Part shown: piece by piece, positions 20,661-32,126 of the stretch
Layout of the letters: every line of letters begins with the position of its first letter
Numbering within the stretch: position 1 is the first letter of the stretch
NCBI RefSeq assembly: GCF_020497125.1
Contig: NC_059082.1
Location: forward strand, 26,310,965 to 26,374,964
DNA from: Mauremys mutica
Lineage: Eukaryota > Chordata > Testudines > Geoemydidae
DNA length: 64,000 nt
Direction: 5' to 3'
Translations under genes and position numbers: made by a program
Notes under the pieces: generated by a model
What the model was told of the DNA's origin: nothing
What the model saw: the letters and a program-made list of their open reading frames with translations, nothing else
The model's database searches: none

Positions 20661-22680
20661 GTTCCCATGCACTTCATGACTGAACCAAAGGTACTGAAAA
20701 GTGCAGAGATGCTGCACAGTTATGATTCTGTTTCGATATCTGCATGTTGCTCACCTAAGATACCTCTGGAAGATAGACTTTGGCTATGTTGCCAGGCAGA
20801 CTGCCATATTGACGGGTAGTCTGGAATGGCAAATAGCTTACATGTGAGAGTAAATCCTGGACCATGTCTACTTCGTTCATAATATGAAAGGGGAGATCTT
20901 TAACTTTACATAGGTTATGCTTGTAACAACTTTTGTAAGCAGTGACTACTGGACTAATGGCTTAATGTAGATGATGTGGGAAATTGTTCTGGCAGCTGTG
21001 AAGAGAGGATGTGTGTGTGTGTGTGTGCATGCGCATATGTGTGTATATATATAATGGACGATTTCAGTGGAAAGGCTGGCATAAGATTTTACTTATACCA
21101 ACAATACTGATATAACAGTTTCCACATCAAAGCTAGATCCAACTACTATACAGTTGCATAACTAAACATATGATTTAAGTCAGCAAGTCTTTCCAGCTCA
21201 TGCACTGTTTCCTGAATATGAGTTTCATGCCTCGTGTGCATCAACAATAATGGATCAATCCAGCCAAAATTTCCCTCCACAGCTGCTGGCCTTAGGAAGT
21301 TCTCTGGGCCTCCTGTGCTCTGCAGCTGTGAAGGCTGTTCCCTGTTCTGAGTGTACGAATCTCCTGTGCCTGCAGAATGCTAAGCCAGGCATCCTGTAGC
21401 ACCCTGTTCTGAGTGGCAAGAGTCCCAGCTGATTGCCAGCTTCTGCAATGAGACCTTTGGCAATGACGACATGACGTGTTAGTATATGCAAGGAGTCACT
21501 GATGTTCTAAAACTGTGAGTTCGGAGGACCGAGTTTTAAAGATCTGTGGCCTCAAGGTCTTATGCTTTTCCTGTTCCAGAGAGAGCAAGGAGGAGATCCT
21601 CTGAGCAGAAATTATAAAGGAAAATAATTTGGCAAATTAGGGGATTACAACATCTTTGGCAAGTGAGGGGAGAAAATTCCTCCCCCCACTGCCAAAAATA
21701 AGCCTGGAGAATTGCTGTGTGAAATGTTCCTGACAGAACCACATGAAACTTGTCTGCTTTCAAATTTTGTTATAAACTCAAAAATGAACCCAGAGCTGTT
21801 GACGGTTCCACTTAAATTCCTTAATCTGCACCTTTCAAGTAACCTGGAGCACATTTATGGTTTTGAAAATGAAACGTGGTAGTTTCAATTGAGTTTCAAT
21901 TTGAGCTTTTACATTTTTTGTTCAAACCTCAAACTCAAAGTGAAACTCAGGGAGGACAAAACCACGTAAAATCGAGAATCAAAGGAAAGGTTCACACGAA
22001 CCCCTGAAAACCAAACATGTGTGAGATTTCTCACAGCTCCCGAGCAGGCTCTGCCTATCCACACAGTCCATAGGCAGAATTATTCTTCTCCTTCTCTTTG
22101 CTATGTAGCTGGGGCTAGGAGGGCCTGAATTTGATGTCAATCAGGTGTGCTGCCCCAAGAAAATTAATGAAGCCCTTCCATGTTTAACACTGGGAGATGC
22201 TGCTGTATTTATCTGGGGTGCAATCTATCCAAGTACAGGTTTGAAAGATTCCTCACATATGAGGAGGGGGCGTGGGGACGAAGGGTGGCAGTTTAAGCTC
22301 TACCGATAAGGGAGACAGAATTTCAGGTCTTAAACTGTGTGTGTAACTGAAGGTGAGGAAACAGAGTTTGAAACCTTTTTGGAACTGAGAAAAATATTAG
22401 TAACCGAACTGAAACAAACAGGTAATTACAATAGAGAGTAAGGGGAAAAACTTGGTGAATTATGAGGTTTTATCTAATTTCAACCCCTGCAGTGTTTTTG
22501 GTTGAAAAACCAAACACTGAGTGTACCTCATTGCTGCATGAGCTAAACAAAGTCCAGAACGCTGTGGTGGCTTCTTGATCTGCAAAACTATAAAACTACC
22601 ATATGCAAATGAGGGGAAGTGCAAGTTGAAGGGTTTTTTATATATGCTGTTTGTAATTCACACAGGTCCTGCTTACCACT
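20661..22680. other. Non-coding stretch with a (GT)n/(TA)n microsatellite
   Basis: The microsatellite lies at about 21009-21051: GT repeats, then GCATGCGCATATG, then TGTGTATATATA. No gene or mobile element is recognised. Confidence 0.5.
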
Positions 22681-22800
22681 TAGGGTGACCAGACAGCAAA
22701 TGTAAAAAATAGGGATTGGGGTGGGGGGTAAAAGCCTATATAAGAAAAAGACCCCAAAATTGGGACTGTCCCTATAAAATCGGGACATCTGGTCACCCTA
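22681..22800. mobile_element. 120-bp MITE with TAGGGTGACC ends
   Basis: It starts TAGGGTGACCAGACAGCAAA and ends CATCTGGTCACCCTA, a TIR of about 14 bp with imperfect continuation. The interior holds 'aaaaataggga' and 'tgggactgtccctataaaatcgggac'. The flanks are consistent with a TA or TTA target. Two more copies occur in the window (28603-28957, interrupted, and 50472-50607). Confidence 0.75.
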
Positions 22801-22834
22801 TTAGCACTAGTTGTACTCTTGTGAACTCATAGGG

Positions 22835-22900
22835 GAAATCCAGGCTCCACTGAAATCAGTGGGAGTTCTATCATTCACGTCAAAGGAACCAGGACTTCAC
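22835..22900. repeat. Foldback repeat fragment
   Basis: 'atccaggctccactgaaatc' followed by an inverted, diverged partner ending 'aaccaggactt'. Same type of foldback as 18635-18706, but more decayed. Confidence 0.4.
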
Positions 22901-23164
22901 CCATCTTGTGCAATATACTGTTGCTACACTTACAAACTTGGGAAATGTCCCTTATGGTTAAATAAGTATTGTAATTAGATAACCTCAGTATTTGTCGTAT
23001 TCAAGGTATTCTGTGTAGTAAGTGTAGGGAATGCAAGGCTATCCCTTGTCTTTCCATTTAGCTCATTCTCTCCTAACTACATTCCATCTCCCTAAGCCCC
23101 CCCACCTCCGAATTAGTGGAACTAGTGTGACACTCTGTGTGTCTGTTATATCTTTTCCCTCTTT

Positions 23165-23310
23165 GTCTATTTAGCTCTTCAGTGCAGGGCCTGTCTGCTG
23201 CTCTGAGCTTGTACAGTGCCTTGCACAGTGGGGTCCTGACCTTGGTTGCTCCCTAAGCACTAAAGTAATAAGCATGACCATTATTAATAATAAAAATAAC
23301 ACAGTAAGGT
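23165..23310 (+). repeat. L2-like 3' end
   Basis: The stretch reads 'cagtgcagggcctgtctgctg', then 'gtacagtgccttgcacagtg', then 'taataagcatgaccattattaataata'. This is the typical end of L2/MIR-related elements in sauropsids. The same sequence occurs inverted at 44445-44515. Confidence 0.55.
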
Positions 23311-26300
23311 CACCTAAAGTGATGTATATTAAGCAAATTGACAAGTGTTAAAAGGCCACCAGGGAGTGCAACTCTGAAAAGCGAAGAAATTCAGCGTGCA
23401 AGCCATGGAGAATATTGAGGCCTCGTTCTGACAGGAGTGCCTCTGCCCGGCCCTTTCTTTCAGGAGGGCACTAGAAAGCCATTTTCTTAAGCCAAAATTT
23501 CTCAGCTTTAACTGTAGAATGCTGTAGAATGCAGAGGATTTATCCCCCTCCTTTCACTTGTTCAATTCTTCCTCATGAACCAGCCCGGGGTTTTCTTGTG
23601 GACAGCTGGCTTTTCTATATAATGCATGTGTTGTGACAGAATCCAGGCTAACATGCAAACTCAGGTGTGTGGCTGCAAATAATTGATATGCTCATGGTGG
23701 TATAGTTATGATTGCTGATGCCTTAGCTACCCAGGGGGCCAGAAGCTCTGCAGAGCTGTGACAAGAGCGGTTTATGTAGGTGAAGCAGCCAGGGTCTTGA
23801 AGGCAGAGCTAACTAGCTGCTCCGGAGACTATAAATACAATTTAAGGTACCACACCAAGAATTTTTTCCTTTAAGGAAAAATAAAGATGTTTGTTCCTGC
23901 AGTGATCTACCTGCAGGGGCCCTATTTACTGTACTGTAGATGTAGGCATCTGTAGGGCCTGAAACACAACACAAGATAAATAGAGTGAGAGAAGACAGAG
24001 CAGATGAGTCAGTGGTAGAGGGAGGGAAAACGGCCCGTTACTTTAATTTATGAAAGAAAAGTAGTGAGGAAAATATTTGCAGACAGCTGATCTCCAAGCA
24101 CATGTGAGAATCACCTGGAGTAGGTGCCACTTTGTCAGTGCCGTATAAAGCCACTGCGCACGGTTTATGAATGGTGCAAAGTGGGCATGCTGTGTAGCTG
24201 AGCATGCTGGACACATGAGGCCAGCTATGTTTGTAGGTGTTCCCTAAAAATCAGGAGGAATAGGGGACCTTATTGGGCTCAGAGAGCTTTCAAACACCCA
24301 ATACTGTGATCCATCAAAAGAACCCCCAACTCATTGATCTTATTTTTCGTAACAGCCCAGAAAACTGCTTCAGCTGCCTTACAAGTCCACCATGAAGATT
24401 TCTTTATTTCATACTATCAGTGTAGACACAAAATGACCTCAGCAAAGAAGAAGCCAAAATAATTCCTGGATTTAGGAGGAACATTTTTGAAGGTGATTCA
24501 GTGCTCATCCTCCTCCCCTTCCAGGGGCTGTGACCTTGCATTATGCTTCATCATGGAAACATACTTTTGGCTGAGTTGAAATCCCTAGAATGTCAGACAT
24601 TACAGGTATATTGAAAGGAAGGGTTTATAATTAGGGAAAGTACTAAATTCTAAAGCTTCCTATGAAAATGACTGTTACCCTTCCTCTTATGTTGCTTGTT
24701 ATTTACTCCTTGTAACTTCATAACACTCCCCTTCGTAGTGCAAATATAAAGGAAAAATGTACTTCCCAAGCTGTGTGAGGTGAATGTGGGACCCAGTTCA
24801 GTTCAGTGGAGGCCACAGCAGGTTGTTGAGAGAAAAGCACTATAAAGAAGGCTTCATTTTCTTTGTTTCTGCCAAACAAGTTTCTGCAGCCTTCTAGAGT
24901 TTTATGTGAATAGGTAAGCAAGGTAGGGAAACATGGTCTCTTAACTTTGAAGTGGTGGTTTCTATATACAGAAGGAGTGCCCTGAGATCCATTTATAGAA
25001 ATGAATATTATAATTGGAGGTCATCTGATAAATTATTCACATTTGATGTCCTGGACACTAATGCTCTACAGGTAGAGATCCTCACCAGCTGACCTCCATC
25101 AAGTTAGAAAAAGGTTGGGCAATATCTTTGAAATTCTCAGTGGGCTCTCAAATGATGAATAGGAACAGCCACTTGTAGACAAGAAGAGAACCAGGAAAAA
25201 AGATGGAAAAATTACTCTCTCTCTTCAGATCAGGCTCAACTGTGGTGTCTGTTGGTGCCTGTTTAGTAGCTCTCCTCACAGGTCAAACAGCACTTCATAA
25301 GGGATATGACTCCTTCACCATGCCCCACACCCACATCCATTGTATGGTAATAATGTGCTTTCATATTAGCAGCATCTGCTGGAGCAAATAGGATATTCTG
25401 AGTAATTATTTATAAATAAGATCCACATATAGAGCATTGTAAATATAAATAGCCCTTAAAAACCACAGGGTAAGACATTTTTCTGCCATAAACAGTTTAC
25501 AGTAGACAGGACAAAGACAAACCAGTGCAAGACATGGGACAATAGTTCATCGGTATTGCAGGAAAAGGGGAGATTCTGACAGCCTAAATGTTCAAAAATG
25601 ACAAGTTATTCTGGGTGTCCAATTTGAGACACTGTAAAGGGTCCTGATTTTCAGAGGACAGGTGCTTTGTACTCACTACTATAGTGGTCAGTAGGATGGA
25701 AGGAACAAAGCAAGAGACGGAGACTAAGGGAGCAGTAAAATGAGAGGAGTGTAGAGGGGGAAGCAGGAAGAAATAAAAGCAGAGAGGTAAGTGTGGCAAG
25801 ACTGTTTAGGGCCTCAAAAGCAAAGAGTGAAGAATCTGACTCTGGTGTAGTGCAAAAGAAAGAGGCAGTAGCTGATCTGTAGGAATACAGTGCAGGATCT
25901 CAGACAAAGTTTCCCAGTCTCTCCTGAGGAGCCCACCCTTCTAGAGAGAATCTGCATCTAGCAGTTTTCAGAGCCCAAGAAATGCAGCTTTCCTTGACCA
26001 AGCCTAAAGTGGCATTGAGAATCATCAAGGAAAGCTCCCTGGATTAGTCAAGGATTTCTTTATGGCCATAAAGTACCATTCTATTCAGTAGTCAGGGCCT
26101 TTGGCTAGTACAAAGGCATCCACTGCTTCTTCTAGGCCTCTATCAGATTTTTCTGCTAGTGCTGAGTTTTCTTGTGGCAACTCTAATCTGAGACATGAGG
26201 CTCATTTTAACTTCAAAATCTTAAACATCCTGCACGTATGGAGGCAACATATTCATTGCAGCCAAGCACTGGTGATCTCCTCATACAAGAAGAGGTTAGC

Positions 26301-28602
26301 ACAATCATTTTTTGTGATCCTATCACGTGCTTGGCCTTGGTCAGAACTGAAATGGGAGTCTTTTAAAGAACACCAAAGTGCTGCATAAAGTGGTGTTTTT
26401 GATTCAATAGGCTTAGTTTAAAACCTGATGACGCTTTCAGATATTTCTACTGCAGTAGATCAATTTCTGATGTACTAGGGAAAAAATGTGTTTTCTAGAT
26501 ACCTGTAAAGCTTTATAGATCTCTATATTTTTGGAAGTGGAGGCACTGACATCCCATTAAAGGGCATCTATTGCTACCATCTCTGCAAGACTGTAATAAA
26601 TCAACTACAGAACTAGATGCTAGGGCGAAGTGCCAGCTGTCGCTTTAGTTTTTCCATTTATTTCAAACTGCCAATGCTATTTTCACATAATCTTTTTATA
26701 TTTATTTTTCTAATTCCTTTAGCATCAATTTATTCCACAATTAAGCAGAAATGACATAAATATTCTGAATAAAGCATTTAGCTGGCCCAGGCACTGCCTA
26801 AATAAAGGGAATATTTGACATTTGCAGTTTAATTCGTTCTTCTTAACATTCCCACAAACACATTTATTAAAACCCTTTTTAAGTCCCCTTATCATTTGCT
26901 TTCCACTCTGAACATTCAGCCAAGGGAGACATCTTTCATAAACTGTGATAGTTTTTGTTAAAAAGACTTGCTTAACATACACATGGTGAAAATCTTGTTG
27001 ATAGAATGTCAGCATGTTACTAGTGTAATCAGAATGAAATATTATTCAAAGAGGAACTTATAATAAATATTTCCAAATTTGTAATAGTGGAATTCAGCAG
27101 TGTATGAAAATAAATATGCTGCGTGGAAATGTATATCTACATCAATCAAAGTTTTATGTTCTTTGGTCAGGATGAGTTGTACCTTTGAATCCCACAGAAA
27201 ACTAGTGCACTATTTCTACCTCAGAAAAAAATTACTTTGCAGGTAGAATTAAACCAATGACAACTTTTCTCCTTTTGCTATGTACTTCACCTTGCATTCA
27301 TAAACAGAAGACAAAGCCAAACAATGCCCAAACTCTTTGTTTTTAGCCAGATGCTACGTTTTAGAAACATCTATTGCAATGAAAATAAAATAGATTTAAG
27401 TTATGGAAAAGCAGATTACCATTAAAGAAAAATTCTGGAGTAGTTACAATTGAAATTTAAGTTCTTCCTACTGAAACAAAAATGACACCAAGGGGGCTTT
27501 TAAATGGTGGAATGCATGCTAATTGGCTGAAATTCTTTTTTTCATATGCTAATATTTGCGCAGCTGTGTTTATAATATACCCTGAAAATTTTAAGTTGCA
27601 TTACTTAAGATATATTTCCATGCTCCTTGTGGTTTTGGGAGGATTCCGCTGGAAAGAGGGGCTTTTGTTCATGGACTTGAACATGCTACTAATTCAGAGG
27701 GAGGATGGCAATGTTTTTCATAATGCGTCCTCTTTTACAGCACTTGTGGAACCCACAGTCACAAAGTTTACATATTGGCTGAGCACAGTAACATCTTTTT
27801 ATGTGAGATTTCTCTTGTGTGTGGGTGCTGTAGGTTTGAGAAGTACAGGACGGTGAAAAATAAACATTTTAGAACTTATAGAAGGAAGTTGTGCACCCAT
27901 ATAAGTGGGCATTATACTATTGGCCAGATGATCAAAGTTATATGCATGCAACTATGTCCTCATATTTATATGTACCTAACTTATGCACACTGCAGTCTTA
28001 TGCAATCTGCTATTTTTATACACAACTCCCCACTTGGGTCCTAAACTGACCAATGCATACACATCTATCTCATTTGTGTGCGTACCTTGAGTATTTTCGT
28101 GCAGATGTGTGGTAATATTTCCTCACTGTATATTCAGCCTAAATATTCTCTTTCTTACGTTCATCCCATTTCTCTTGATTATTATTCTCACTGATTTCCA
28201 TGAGGCCAGGATTTCATCCTCTTTGTACCTGTTCCTCTTTGATGTACCGGTAGAATGGTATGGGCTCCTTTAGTTGTTGCTTAGCGAAGCTCAAGAATTA
28301 CCCTTAAATAGTCAACAACTGTTAACAAAATAAATCAACAGCATTGTGCACATGTTTCTGTTTTGGGTTTCACCTTCGACAGATGGGTTCTGAAGGAATC
28401 AAGGCTGAATGGGTATAGAATCATGCTAATTGAAAATGGCAAATTAGGTAATGGAAATCCATTTGATCCTCAATCTCAGAACTGCCTGGGGGTTCAGCAT
28501 AGCTCAAGTTTTAATTTGTTTCTTTAAGTTAAAAGAATGTAATGCCAAGGAAAAATCTGTAGCCACTGACTGAAGGATAGGTCTAGATAGGTATGAACTG
28601 CC
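23311..28602. other. Long non-coding stretch
   Basis: A foldback-type fragment ('ggtgtccaatttgagacact...gggtcctgattttcagaggac') at 25614-25665 recurs at 57755-57805. About 26640-27120 is strongly AT-rich. A 124-codon open stretch at 27482-27856 looks like chance. No gene is recognised. Confidence 0.5.
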
Positions 28603-28957
28603 TAGGGTGACCAGATGTCCCGATTTTATAGGGACAGTCCTAATTTTTGGACTAATTTTCCAAAGATTTTCCAGAGATTTTTCACATTTGCTGTCTGGTC
28701 AGGCTATGGCTACACTTGCACTTCAAAGCGCTAAGTGTAGTCAAAGCGCCAGCGCTGGGAGAGAGCTCTCCCAGTGCTGTCCATACTCCACCTCCCTGTG
28801 GGGAATAACGTACAGTGCTGGGAGCTGTGCTCCCAGCACTGGGGCTTTGACCATACTGGCGCTTTGCAGCGCCGCAATTTGCAGCGCTGGAGAGGGTGTG
28901 TTTTCACACCCTGCTGCAGCGCTGCAAATTTGCAAGTGTAGCCATGGCCTCACCCTA
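28603..28957. mobile_element. MITE (TAGGGTGACC type) interrupted by a second MITE
   Basis: The outer element begins TAGGGTGACCAGATGTCCCG at 28603, runs to 'ctgtctggtca' at 28701, and resumes at 28950 as 'tcaccctag'. Compared with the uninterrupted copy at 22681-22800 (in reverse orientation), the break lies inside the terminal GGTCACCC, with TCA present on both sides of the insert. Confidence 0.75.
28702..28949. mobile_element. Harbinger-like MITE nested in the outer MITE
   Basis: The TIRs are GGCTATGGCTACACTTGCA and, reversed, GGCCATGGCTACACTTGCA. The interior repeats 'gcgct' and 'cagcgc' blocks on both sides and folds strongly. The host MITE shows a 3-bp TCA at both borders (28699-28701 and 28950-28952). 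A 3-bp duplication is the PIF/Harbinger pattern. No transposase. Confidence 0.7.
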
Positions 28958-29399
28958 GAACTGCCCAATAAAGGAGCCTGTAGTGTAGCTCATTAGCATT
29001 TTTCTTTTGTTTTTTAGTGTTCTATTCCTGTCAGGATATGGGAAGTCCACGTGTTAAATATCTTTTGAAATAGTTCTTATTTCTTTCTTTTGCTGATTTA
29101 AAACCCAAGGGTGCCTGAAAATGCTTTTAGAGTGTTCATTCGTCCCTCAATTTAAACCAACCTGGAAAAAATCAGCTCCTGAAATCATTGGTACATTTGC
29201 GCAATCTTTAAAGAATGTTCTCCCTCTCAGTTGATTGCAAAAGCTGTGATTATGAATTTCCTGAATGGAAATGCCCTAACACATTGAAACACTGACTCTG
29301 CTTTTAATCCTGATAAATATACTTTAATCCAAGAGTTCTAAATCAAATCTGCAGCAGGCTGGAAGAGTTAACCTTCCAATCCAAAGGCCTTAACTTTAG

Positions 29400-29720
29400 C
29401 CTTATTTTCTCTTGACTCCTTCTCTCTGGCCTACCTTCTTGTCTGTCTCATTATCAATCTATTCAAATGCTACTGCTAAAATAATCTTCCTCTCCCATTC
29501 TTGTCAGCCTGCTTCTCAGACCCCTCCATCAGCTTCCTCTCTTTCTCTGCATCATCTTCAAGTTCATTATCTTCACACTTTCTGCCATGCTGCTCCCTTT
29601 GGTTGGAGTTGTTTCACAATATAATACATCACCATGTAACTCTGCACATTCCTAGTCTGGAAGTAGCTGGGGTATTTTATATGCCTCTGATCTCTGCAGG
29701 GTCCTTGTATACCCATAGCA
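29400..29720 (+). pseudogene. Possible L2-like RT C-terminal remnant
   Basis: A short translation reads SIYSNATAKIIFLSHSC, resembling the QNAAARLI...H block after the RT core of L2/CR1-type LINEs. The rest is pyrimidine-rich and decayed. The match is short, so this is tentative. Confidence 0.35.
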
Positions 29721-30501
29721 CTGTATTAAAACTCTAATCATCAAACTGATTGCAGCAGAGCTTAGGGATGACCCTAAGGGGCCTATCTATGCCTGTAATG
29801 TTTGCACATTCCTAGTAGTGATATCGTCCCATCGCTCTGCAAGTAACACCTAGACTGGAATGTAGTAGGGACAGTATTAGCATCAACTCTGCCTCTTTGT
29901 TGCGTGACAGCTATGTGTGGGAGCCATGGGCTGGGCACTTGCACGGGTTCAGTGTGAGGAGGAAGAACAGAGGCCAGTCATGATAGGGTTTTTTAACTTT
30001 CGAAAAATAGCAGGTTTTAGAAATACACTTGCACTAATTCAAATGGGTGGAAGGAATAAGCAAACACGATCAGGTTGCTAGTAGCAGCAAGGGTATCTCC
30101 TAGTAGCATTTTAATAAGACTGGCCGTTTGCTCAAGATCTCTCTCAAGCCCTTGAAGTAGGCCCACAAGACCTCACAACCCAGCTTCATTGGCCTCTGTC
30201 TCCTATTGGTCTCAGCCATTTATTCCTCTGTGCTTTTCTATGCTTCCTTCCACCCCCATGAGCTTTGTTTATTAAAAGCTCACTCAAACTAGCTATATCC
30301 CCCTAATCTGGTTTGGCCAGCAGGAAACAAGGGAATACCAGCTGACTCAACTTCTAAGGAGAAAAAGTGAAGAGTCTGCAGCAAAAATGAGCAGAAAAAA
30401 ATAAAGAACTAGGATAACCATTTGTTTGTTTTTGCAGTTTCCTATTAATTTCAATGGAAGATTGCAGTACTGCAATTCTGCCACTAGTAAGTGCTGTGAG
30501 A

Positions 30502-32126
30502 GGCTATACCAGGGGTCTCAAACATGCGGCCCGCGGGCCGCATGCGGCCCTCGGAGCTCTTCCCTGCGGCCCGCGGAGCTCCCCCAGTTACTTCCTGTCG
30601 CCACCAAACTCCCCTCACCCCCGCCCCCCTCCCCGAGTTATTTTCTGTGCCTAAGCTCCCCGCGCGCTGCTCCCCAATGTTTGGGGCTGGGTCTCTCCCC
30701 TGGCCCCACCTACCGCCCCCACGCGCCTCCCCCCAGTGTCTACCAGCCCCCACTTGCTGCCCCCTCACCGCCCGGTAGCCTGCCCGGGAGCTCACGCTGA
30801 CTCCACTCCTCCTCCGCTATGCCGGCTTCCGGCATCACCTGCTGCCGCAGGGTCCTAGCGCCCCCCTACACTAGGGCCAGGGCAGGCTGCCCTTCCCCTA
30901 GTCCTGAGACTCTCCAATGCCCCGAGCCTCTCCAATGCCTCAAACCCCTCACCCTCAGCCCCACAGCCCTCACCCCTGCACCCCCTCCTATCCCCAAACT
31001 CCGTCCCAAAGCCTGCACCCCCACCCCCTGCCGCAGCCTGGAGCCTGCACCAAGCACAGAGCCTGCACTCCAGACCCCCTCCCCCACCCAAACTCCCTCC
31101 CAGAGCCTTAGGCAGTAAATCTAAGTGCGTGTTTTGTCCTTTGAGTGAGGTGCATTACTGAGTGTATATATTTATTAAAACTGCTTGGAAATGACTTCAT
31201 CAAAAAAAAGAACACTCATGGAAGAAAAGAGAGTTTTCCAAGACAAATGGGAGAATTTATATTTTTTCACAGAGGTAAAAGATAAAATTCAATGCCTTAT
31301 TTGTCAGCAAACGATTGCTGTTCCCAAGGAGTATAACGTGCGTCGGCACTATGACACGATGCACGGTGAAAAATATGATGCATTCACCGGAAAAATCCGG
31401 GAGGAAAAAGTTCAGCAACTTAAAGCAGCATTTGCCAAGCAAAGAAATTTATTTTCAGGGATTAACAAGTCTAGCGAAGATTCAGTAAGAGCAAGTTTTG
31501 TGATAAGCGAAATGATAGCTAAATCATCGCGACCTTTTACAGAAGGCTTATTCATAAAAGAATGTCTTATGAAGGCCAGTGAAATTTTATGTCCTGATAG
31601 GAAGAAAGTTTTTGAAGGCATAAGCTTGTCTGCAAATACAGTTGCCTGCAGGATAACGGATTTAGCTGATAATGTGCAAAAACAATTGATTCAAATGGCA
31701 AAAGACTTTGAAGTATTTTCAATTGCTCTTGATGAGAGTACAGATGTATCAGATACCGCACAGTGTGCAGTGTTCATTAGAGGTGTGGACTGCAATTTGA
31801 ATATAACTGAAGAATTGCTAGACTTAATGCCACTGAAGGGTATCACAACGGGACGTGACATATTTCAAGGATTGGAAGAGTGCATTGAAAAAGCTGTTGG
31901 TGGCGCTTAGCACTTTCCAGGAGGGAGGGGGGAGGAGCGGGGAGCCGCGCGCTTAGGGGAGCAGGTGGAGAAGAGACAGGGCAGGGGCGGGGCCTCATGG
32001 AAGGGGTGGATTGGGGGTGGGGCCAGGGGCAGCAAGGGGGCGTGTCAGTGATGCGGCCCTCGGGCCAATGCACTAGTCCTCATGCGGCCCTCAGGGTCAT
32101 TTGAGTTTGAGACCCCTGGGCTATAC
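30502..32126 (+). mobile_element. hAT/Charlie-like transposon (30510-32118) with exact 8-bp TSDs
   Basis: The 8-bp sequence GGCTATAC occurs at 30502-30509 and again at 32119-32126. The ends are CAGGGGTCTCAAAC and its exact reverse complement GTTTGAGACCCCTG, both followed inward by 'gcggcc'-rich sequence. The 1609-bp element has GC-rich flanks and an AT-richer centre holding an open transposase frame (31191-31910) that stops early. The perfect duplication and open frame indicate a young insertion of an internally deleted copy. Confidence 0.9.
31191..31910 (+). CDS. Truncated hAT transposase with BED-type zinc finger
   Basis: From the ATG at 31191 the frame encodes 239 residues without a stop. 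The ATG follows an upstream TTG in the same frame; I chose the ATG. A BED-type finger is formed by C35, C38, H53 and H58 (CLIC...RRHYDTMH), preceded by the aromatic W/YFF residues usual in this family. At residues about 176-186, FSIALDESTDVSD matches the first catalytic aspartate region (LDEST). The frame ends shortly after DIFQGLEECIEKAVGGA, so the remaining catalytic residues and the C-terminal dimerisation domain are absent. It resembles the GTF2IRD2/Charlie-type hAT proteins, which are about two or more times longer. It should bind DNA at most. It cannot catalyse transposition alone. Confidence 0.8.
   Translation: MTSSKKRTLMEEKRVFQDKWENLYFFTEVKDKIQCLICQQTIAVPKEYNVRRHYDTMHGEKYDAFTGKIREEKVQQLKAAFAKQRNLFSGINKSSEDSVRASFVISEMIAKSSRPFTEGLFIKECLMKASEILCPDRKKVFEGISLSANTVACRITDLADNVQKQLIQMAKDFEVFSIALDESTDVSDTAQCAVFIRGVDCNLNITEELLDLMPLKGITTGRDIFQGLEECIEKAVGGA

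Noticed and set aside
21009..21051. GT/TA microsatellite as a possible regulatory Z-DNA site
   Set aside because: Ordinary simple repeat; nothing around it supports function.
27482..27856. 124-codon open stretch, plus strand
   Set aside because: Hydrophobic but with no recognisable domain, biased codons or splice context; the length is expected by chance in 64 kb.
30426..31118. Proline- and serine-rich open frames
   Set aside because: They lie in the GC-rich, non-coding 5' flank of the hAT element; composition alone keeps them open.
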